Source: Couchioplanes caeruleus
Lineage (GTDB): Bacteria > Actinomycetota > Actinomycetes > Mycobacteriales > Micromonosporaceae
NCBI RefSeq assembly: GCF_003751945.1
Contig: NZ_RJKL01000001.1
Span: 186,001-250,000 of the forward strand
Reading direction: 5' to 3'
Length of the DNA: 64,000 nt
A model generated the notes under the pieces. The model saw nothing but the letters and a program-made list of their open reading frames with translations. It was not told the origin of the DNA and did no database searches. The translations under genes and the position numbers were made by a program. Positions 59,312 through 64,000 of this stretch are shown here, piece by piece. Every line of letters begins with the position of its first letter. Position 1 is the first letter of the stretch.

Positions 59312-59343
59312 TCTCACGGTAATCTGCCACGGGTACCGTGAGA
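59312..59343. promoter_or_regulatory. CGNR operator: TCTCACGGTA-N12-TACCGTGAGA
   Basis: Perfect 10-base arms with a 12-base spacer; the right arm covers the possible GTG start at 59338. A third half-site, GCCGTGAGA, lies at 59289-59297, nearer the MBL gene. Confidence 0.75.
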
Positions 59344-59991
59344 TGTGTGAGGGAATCTGCTAAGCCACGGGGCAGTGGTCGCGACGTGTCACCCGCTCCG
59401 GGCGCGGACCGTTACGTCGCGCTGGACTTCGCCAACAGTGTGGTCACCGTGGCCGGGGGCCACGTGCTCGATCTCCTCGATACTCCCCAAGCCGCGAACC
59501 GATGGCTGACCGAGCGGGACCTGGCGCCAGCCGAGGCCGGCATGCGAGAGCAGTGCGCGGCGCAGTTGCGCCGCCTGCGCGAGCACATCCGCTCATTGAT
59601 CGCCGCTGTGGTCGCCGGGCGCCCTGCACCGGGCTCGGCGATAGAGGCGATCAACGAGGCGATGACCCGCGTGTCGACCGCGGCTGTGCTGCGCTGGGAC
59701 AGCGCACACGGGCTGCACCGGCAGGCGGCGCATCCCACCACGCAGATTGTCGAGCACGCTCTCGCCGTGCTGGCCGCCGACGCCGCCGAGTTGCTTACCG
59801 GCGACGACGCCCAGCTGCTTACGGCGTGTGGGTCGCCTCCCTGCCGCCGGTATCTGCTGCGCACTCACCGGCGGCGGCACTGGTGTTCCGTGCGCTGCGG
59901 TGACCGCGCCCGGGCCGCCCGGGCCTACGCCCGACGCGCCGCCCGCCCCGGGGAGGCCTCACCTGCCCCGGTAGAGGTGCAGGCGCCCTAG
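59338..59991 (+). CDS. ABATE/CGNR zinc-finger regulator
   Basis: A 217-residue probable transcription factor. The N-terminal ABATE domain is YVALDFANSVVTVAGGHVLD then LDTPQAANRWLTERDLAP. The C-terminal CGNR zinc finger is CGSPPCRRYLLRTHRRRHWC followed by SVRCGDRARAARAYARR; the canonical CGNR reads CGDR here. GTG 59338 or GTG 59347 may be the start; there is no ribosome site, so the message may be leaderless. Its inverted-repeat operator and the divergent MBL gene suggest a two-gene regulatory unit. Confidence 0.88.
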   Translation: MRCVRESAKPRGSGRDVSPAPGADRYVALDFANSVVTVAGGHVLDLLDTPQAANRWLTERDLAPAEAGMREQCAAQLRRLREHIRSLIAAVVAGRPAPGSAIEAINEAMTRVSTAAVLRWDSAHGLHRQAAHPTTQIVEHALAVLAADAAELLTGDDAQLLTACGSPPCRRYLLRTHRRRHWCSVRCGDRARAARAYARRAARPGEASPAPVEVQAP

Positions 59992-60013
59992 CCCAGCGAA
60001 GCGCCGCGGCGGC

Positions 60014-60412
60014 TCAGGGAGCCTCGTTCCCGGCCGCTGCCTGGTCCGCGGTGTGCTGGCGCGGCGCGTTGACCAGCAGCGCGGTGATCACCGCGGCGGC
60101 GGCTAGGACGAGCGCCCCGACCACCAGCGCGGTGCTGTAGCCGTGCACGAGGGCGTCGCTGGCCGCAGCTATCAGTGTGCTGTCGCCGGCGGTCCGGCCG
60201 TGGTGCAGCGCGCCGAGGGCGTCGGGGAGTCGGGCCGCGGTCGCGGTGACCGACACGGTCGACACGATGGCCAGGCCGATGGCGACCCCGATCTGCTGGG
60301 CAGCGTTGAGCAGGGCCGAGGCGATACCGGAGTCCTGCGGGCGCACGCCGTGCACGGCGGTGAGGGTCAACGGCACGAAGCCCAGCGCGAACCCGAGAAG
60401 GAGTGTTCCACC
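60014..60412 (-). pseudogene. MFS (DHA2-type) transporter, C-terminal fragment
   Basis: The minus frame reads LLLGFALGFVPLTLTAVHGV, RPQDSGIASALLNAAQQIGV, AIGLAIVSTVSVTATAARLP, then YSTALVVGALVLAAAAVITA: spans 11-14 of a DHA2-type drug exporter. Upstream of about 60412 the sequence no longer matches and leads into the csoR promoter. The first ten spans are missing. The stop is 22 bases from the converging CGNR gene. Confidence 0.8.
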
Positions 60413-60446
60413 CGGCCGCCGCTGTAATCCTCGGCACTGCCTGTAC

Positions 60447-60462
60447 ATACCCCTACTGGGAT
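60447..60462. promoter_or_regulatory. Possible CsoR operator
   Basis: ATACCCCTACTGGGAT, an imperfect palindrome of the C-tract/G-tract type bound by CsoR-family proteins, 10 bases before the truncated csoR start. Confidence 0.45.
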
Positions 60463-60472
60463 CATTGTCGGC

Positions 60473-60826
60473 ATGGACGAGGATCTGGCGGTGGGTCCGC
60501 ACGGGTACTCCGCGGAGAAGCAGGTTCTGCTGGCCCGGTTGAAGCGGGTCGAGGGTCAGGTTCGCGGGTTGCAGCGGATGGTGGACGAGGACACCTACTG
60601 CATCGACGTGCTGACCCAGATCTCGGCGGCCAGCCGTTCAGGAGTGGTTACGCATGCAGCTTGCGGCCTGACCACAGGGCTCAGCCCACCGCGTTCCAGC
60701 GGGCCGAGCGATCACCGGCGCGCAGCGACGCGATCCGCACAGCGGCCTCGGCCGCGTGCGGCGCGAGACGGGCGCGGATGCATGAATGCACCGCCGGGAA
60801 AGGGCGGTGCATTCATCTGCTCATGA
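60473..60826 (+). pseudogene. CsoR-family metal-sensing repressor, 3' truncated
   Basis: The first 53 residues are a good CsoR N-terminus: GYSAEKQVLLARLKRVEGQV, RGLQRMVDEDTYCIDVLTQI, SAA, with the first copper-ligand Cys in DTYCIDV. After 60632 similarity ends and the frame goes on as SRSGVVTHAACGLTTGLSPP and Arg/Pro-rich residues, so the second helix with its His and Cys ligands is lost. It cannot bind Cu(I) or tetramerise normally. The frame runs through the terminator hairpin of the next gene. Confidence 0.8.
60782..60816. terminator. Terminator hairpin of the CPBP gene
   Basis: ATGAATGCACCGCC-GGGAAAG-GGCGGTGCATTCAT: 14-base perfect arms five bases beyond the CPBP stop codon. Confidence 0.8.
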
Positions 60827-61708
60827 CGAGGGACCTGCCGGTGTCGATCGTCGCAGGATCAGGGCGGCGATGCCGGTGACGAGCAGCGCCGCGGCGGCGA
60901 CGAAGAGTCCGGATTCGCCGACCCACAGGTTGCCCGCCGCTCGCGGGCCGGCGCCCGCCGTGGAGGCGTCGAACGCGGACTGGATGACCGCGTTCCACGA
61001 CGAGTGCAGCAGCACCGCGGGCCATACGCTGCCGGTGGCCAGCCGCGACCAGCCGGCGAGGCCGCTGAGCGACAGGATGACGATCCCGAAGATGAGGGCG
61101 TGCAGCCACGGCCGTGAGCCGGAGGCGTACACTCCGCCGAGGATCAGCGGGACGTGGAACAGCCACCAGGCGACGGCCGTCATCAGCGCCGGCCGGGGAG
61201 CGCCTGCCTGCGCCAGTCGTGGTACCAGGAAGCCGCGCCAGCCCAGCTCTTCACCCAGCGCCGTCAGGGCGGCAAGCGGTACGCCCACGGTGAGCGCACC
61301 CAGAACGGTTCGTGCGACGGCTGCGCCGCCGACGCCGGCGGCCATGTCCACCATGCCGGTCATCCACGCGGCGCTGTAGGCGAGGCCGCCGACCGCCACC
61401 GGCATCAGCCACACCGTGAGATACCAGGGCCAGGAGCGGCGCAGGTAAAACCGGAAGGACACGTCGGCGAATCCCTGACGCCCGGCGAGCCGCAGCACCA
61501 CCGATGCCAGGCCCGGCGTCCACATCAGCAGGAGCACCAACGCGACCGAGCCACCTCGTAGTACCGCCGTACTGATCACCGCGGTGGCGGTCATGACGAT
61601 GCCGAGGAACAGCCAGACGTCTCGCCGGGCCCGTGCAGGGCTCAGCGGCCGCCTAGGACCGCCGGAGGCGGCGTCGTCCAGAGGCGGCGCAGAGATGGTG
61701 TGGGACAC
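60821..61708 (-). CDS. CPBP-family intramembrane metalloprotease
   Basis: A 295-residue membrane protein with about eight spans. The Abi/CAAX-protease motifs are present: EELGWRGFLVPRLAQ (EExxxR), AWWLFHVPLILGG (FxxxH) and VLLHSSWNAVIQ (HxxxN). Members cleave prenylated or other membrane proteins, and some protect against self-made bacteriocins. GTG 61708 is chosen since GAAAGGG lies six bases upstream; a longer in-frame start at 61777 is less likely. Confidence 0.9.
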   Translation of the reverse strand: MSHTISAPPLDDAASGGPRRPLSPARARRDVWLFLGIVMTATAVISTAVLRGGSVALVLLLMWTPGLASVVLRLAGRQGFADVSFRFYLRRSWPWYLTVWLMPVAVGGLAYSAAWMTGMVDMAAGVGGAAVARTVLGALTVGVPLAALTALGEELGWRGFLVPRLAQAGAPRPALMTAVAWWLFHVPLILGGVYASGSRPWLHALIFGIVILSLSGLAGWSRLATGSVWPAVLLHSSWNAVIQSAFDASTAGAGPRAAGNLWVGESGLFVAAAALLVTGIAALILRRSTPAGPSS

Positions 61709-61880
61709 AACAACCCTTTCAATGTGTGCCTCAATGAGGCGGCTACGCGAACCACGTCCTGGTCGGCGGCTTCGCAATCAAAGATCGAAATTTCTGGCGG
61801 TTCAGCCTCCAGGAGCGGCCAGCCGGTGGTTGGATCGGGGTCGCCCCTTGTCCGCGGCTGTGCCGAGGTGCCGCGGCGCG

Positions 61881-63056
61881 TTACCGGCACAGGGTCGTGG
61901 CCACAGCTTCTTCGACCGCCGCGACGGCGCCAAGGGCGTTCGGGCCCGAAGGGCTGACGGTGACGACGAGGCTGACGCCGCGACCGTCGTCGGTCACGCC
62001 GCCGCGGGTTTCGTAGCCGTCGATGTCGCCGCCGTGGCCCCAGTAGATTCCGCCGCAGGGCAGTGGCTTGCTGAGCAGCCCCAGCCCGTAGCGGCTGCCG
62101 GCGGGCAGTCCCGGCTGGATGGCGGGAACGGTGGTGCGCATCTGTTCCATCTGGGCCGGCGCTAGCAGTTTGCCGGAGAGCAGGGCGGCGAAGAAGCGGT
62201 TGAGGTCACTCGGGCTTGCGATCATCTGACCGGCGGTCCAGGCCACGGACGGGTCCATCTCGGTGACATCGCGCGGCGTCCCCGCTTCGTCGGCCTGGTA
62301 GCCGTGCGGATGCCGGCCCTGGATCGTCTTGTCGCCCTGCGCGGGGAAGTAGGTGTCTCGCAACTTCAACGGCTTGATGATCCGCCGGGTGATCTCTTCG
62401 GCGATCGGCCGGCCGGTGACCTTCTGCACCAGCAGTCCGGCGACGACGTAGTTGGTGTTGCTGTACCTCCACTGCGTCGGCCCCGCCTTGTGCGCCAAGG
62501 CCACGTCTAGCAGGTCCCGTGGCTCGAAGTAGGTGCTGCGGTAGTCGCGGATGTGGTGGCTGTAGTCGGGCAGGCCACTGGTGTGCTGCAGCATCTGCCG
62601 TACGGTGATCTGTCGACCATCGATGCCGTCGCCGCGCAGCAGCCCCGGCAGGTACGTCTCCACGGAATCGTCGAGCTTGATCTTGCCTTCGTCGACCAGT
62701 TGCAGGACGACCACGGCCACGAAGGTCTTGGTGTTGCTGCCGATCCGCACCCGACCGTCGACCGGCGGCTTCCTGCGCTTGCCGAGCTCGGCCACACCCG
62801 CGGTGAGATCGCGGGTCTCGCCATCGCGCCCGCGGACGTTGACCAGCGCGGCAGGGAACCCCTGCTCGGCGACCAGACGGTTGAGGTCGGCTTCGACGGC
62901 GCCGAAGGGCTTGCCGGCATGTGCGGGCGCAGCCGGCGCAACGCCGGCCAAGGCGAGGCCACCTACCGCGGCCAACGCCGTCAATGTTCGGGCGGCCCGC
63001 GACGGGCGCCGGGCGCCGGAAAGATCGGTCGGCGGCAGGGGATGACGACGGTACAC
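61881..63056 (-). CDS. Class-C serine hydrolase (DD-peptidase family), secreted
   Basis: A 391-residue exported enzyme. Signal peptide: RRPSRAARTLTALAAVGGLA, LAGVAPAAPAHAG. SxxK is SNTK at 107-110 in RIGSNTKTFVAVVVLQLVDE; YxN is in WRYSNTNYVVAGLLVQKVTG; the third box is HGG in YWGHGGDIDGYETRGG. Segments ITVRQMLQHTSGLPDY and SNTKTFVAVVVLQLV are nearly the same as in the gene at 56.0 kb. GTG 63056 has GAGGAG upstream. It probably acts on D-Ala-D-Ala peptides or esters in the wall. Confidence 0.94.
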   Translation of the reverse strand: MYRRHPLPPTDLSGARRPSRAARTLTALAAVGGLALAGVAPAAPAHAGKPFGAVEADLNRLVAEQGFPAALVNVRGRDGETRDLTAGVAELGKRRKPPVDGRVRIGSNTKTFVAVVVLQLVDEGKIKLDDSVETYLPGLLRGDGIDGRQITVRQMLQHTSGLPDYSHHIRDYRSTYFEPRDLLDVALAHKAGPTQWRYSNTNYVVAGLLVQKVTGRPIAEEITRRIIKPLKLRDTYFPAQGDKTIQGRHPHGYQADEAGTPRDVTEMDPSVAWTAGQMIASPSDLNRFFAALLSGKLLAPAQMEQMRTTVPAIQPGLPAGSRYGLGLLSKPLPCGGIYWGHGGDIDGYETRGGVTDDGRGVSLVVTVSPSGPNALGAVAAVEEAVATTLCR

Positions 63057-63377
63057 GAAGGACGCTCCTCGGACGGTGCGACAGGGACCGCCCAAGCCTC
63101 GTCAGTAACGACTCCAAGAGCGATACGGGCAGCCGGCCGAACCAGGGTGAGGCTAACCCCACTCCAGTTCGACCGGCCGGCCGGCTAGGGAGCGTCTCGG
63201 ATCAGTGGTTCGTTGATGGGACGTGAGGGTTCGTCGATGGACCTCTGATGAGATGTGGGCGCCGTTGCAGCCTCATCTGTTCCGGGAATGGACGCCGATG
63301 CCGGCGACCCGGACTGGACCCTCGGCATCGACTCCGCCGCCGGCGGGTCCACATGGTTTCCGAGTGGCTGAAAGTTG
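63057..63377. other. Gene-free interval
   Basis: No supported gene; divergent promoter region of the secreted serine hydrolase and the following membrane-protein operon. CGGCCGGCCGG at 63173-63183 is a short palindrome. Confidence 0.5.
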
Positions 63378-63414
63378 CCATAGCGGAAAACATCTGAGAT
63401 AGTTTCCGCTATGG
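63378..63414. promoter_or_regulatory. Operator palindrome overlapping the start codon
   Basis: CCATAGCGGAAA - N13 - TTTCCGCTATGG, perfect 12-base arms. The ATG of the membrane-protein gene (63411) is in the right arm, so a bound repressor would block both RNA polymerase and ribosome access. Confidence 0.8.
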
Positions 63415-63845
63415 AAAACAACCCGCACGTCCCGAACTCCGTCGAGGCCCGCGAGGCGCTGGCGCACATAGACACAGCCCAGCGTGCCGTGCGGGACGCG
63501 CCGTGGCCCACGTGGATCTACCCGGTCAACGCCCTCCTGCTGGGCGCCATGACGCTGACCTTCGCGCTGGGCGACGACGGCTTCGTGTTCCTCCTCGCCA
63601 CCAGCGCTGCGCTCATCGCGGTCAACATGCTGGCCGGGTACCGGATGGGTGCGCCGTTCACCCTGCCCACCAGCCGCGCCTTCCTCGCCTCGGCCGGCGC
63701 CGCAGGCGCGTGCGTGCTCACCGCGTTCATCGCCGCCGACCTCACCGCGCAGCCATGGCCGATCGTCGTCCTGGCCATCGCGGCGGCCGCCTTCTACCTG
63801 GCAGGCGGCGTAGCGCACCGACGGTCGACAGGGGCGCCCCGGTGA
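63411..63845 (+). CDS. Four-span membrane protein coupled to wHTH regulator
   Basis: A 144-residue protein: a hydrophilic N-terminus (NSVEAREALAHIDTAQRAVR) and four hydrophobic spans (WIYPVNALLLGAMTLTFALG; FVFLLATSAALIAVNMLAGY; AFLASAGAAGACVLTAFIAA; WPIVVLAIAAAAFYLAGG). Function unknown; such proteins commonly precede small winged-helix regulators in actinobacteria. The stop overlaps the GTG of the next gene. Confidence 0.82.
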   Translation: MENNPHVPNSVEAREALAHIDTAQRAVRDAPWPTWIYPVNALLLGAMTLTFALGDDGFVFLLATSAALIAVNMLAGYRMGAPFTLPTSRAFLASAGAAGACVLTAFIAADLTAQPWPIVVLAIAAAAFYLAGGVAHRRSTGAPR

Positions 63846-64000
63846 CCGCGGACCTCGACCCGATCATCCACCCGACGCACCGGCTGCGTATCTGCGCGAT
63901 GCTCGTCGCCGGCAGCACTCTGGAGCTGTCGGTCATCAAGGAACATCTGAATCTGAGCCCGTCGGCACTGAGCAAACAGGTCGCCGCCCTCGTCGACGCG
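63842..64000 (+). CDS. Winged-helix transcriptional regulator (partial)
   Basis: The first 53 residues are visible before the window ends: LDPIIHPTHRLRICAMLVAG, then LELSVIKEHLNLSPSALSKQ and VAALVDA. This is the HTH_34-type (ArsR/MarR-like) winged helix, in which LSPSALSKQ is the recognition helix. The GTG overlaps the previous stop (GTGA). It is the natural repressor for the palindrome at 63378-63414. Confidence 0.88.
   Translation, partial: MTADLDPIIHPTHRLRICAMLVAGSTLELSVIKEHLNLSPSALSKQVAALVDA

Overview
The window is very GC-rich, gene-dense DNA with frequent GTG/TTG starts, 1-4 base stop/start overlaps and typical actinobacterial families (LAL/LuxR, CGNR, GAP/Sap, UPF0303, DUF4386, DUF6204, paired dynamin-like GTPases, P450 with 3Fe-4S ferredoxin). 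It fits a filamentous actinomycete, most likely Micromonosporaceae (Actinoplanes/Micromonospora-like). The family assignment is inference from gene content. I saw no rRNA, tRNA or CRISPR.

Layout. (1) 0-17 kb is ordinary chromosomal content: the tail of a tyrosine recombinase, uppP, a P450-ferredoxin pair, a divergent SDR/XRE pair, a UMF1-type MFS with a GntR regulator, two dynamin-like GTPases with an acidic protein, a divergent LAL regulator with a small HTH protein, a NarL-type two-component system and a GAP-family membrane protein. Fossils of an M55 peptidase and of a LAL regulator lie at 13.6-14.7 kb. (2) 17-24 kb holds a Tn3 fossil, a TetR regulator divergent from a macrolide-type glycosyltransferase with two perfect operators, an mraY outside any dcw cluster, a DUF664 protein and an acyltransferase. 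(3) 24-33 kb holds a tyrosine recombinase bracketed by strong palindromes, ohr/ohrR, an internally deleted GNAT gene, an endonuclease/phosphatase-fold protein, UPF0303, a Clp-N regulator with twin operators, a FabH-type KASIII and a membrane sulfatase-like enzyme. (4) 33-44 kb holds an HTH-TPR regulator beside a PLP enzyme and a small peptide gene, an XRE/membrane-protein operon with twin operators, a DJ-1/PfpI protein, a triplicated secreted protein, a type-B esterase, an ATP-grasp protein and an MFS/TetR operon.

(5) 44.5-61 kb is an accessory and decay zone. It holds an AT-rich palindromic segment followed by a frameshifted plasmid repA, several genes broken by one small lesion each, one intact and one broken IS110 transposase gene, a DUF6262 fossil, an IS5 fossil abutting a Tn3 transposase C-terminus, a truncated MFS and a truncated CsoR. 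(6) 61-64 kb returns to intact genes: a CPBP protease, a second class-C serine hydrolase, and a membrane protein with a winged-helix regulator whose operator overlaps the start codon.

Two themes recur. Local regulators (TetR twice, XRE, Clp-N/HTH, CGNR, winged helix, OhrR) sit next to perfect inverted repeats that are their likely autoregulatory operators, and several of these overlap start codons. Cell-envelope functions (UppP, MraY, PlsC, sulfatase-like enzyme, two serine hydrolases) are also common. The most unusual stretch is 44.4-51.1 kb, which looks like the decaying remains of an integrated plasmid-type element.
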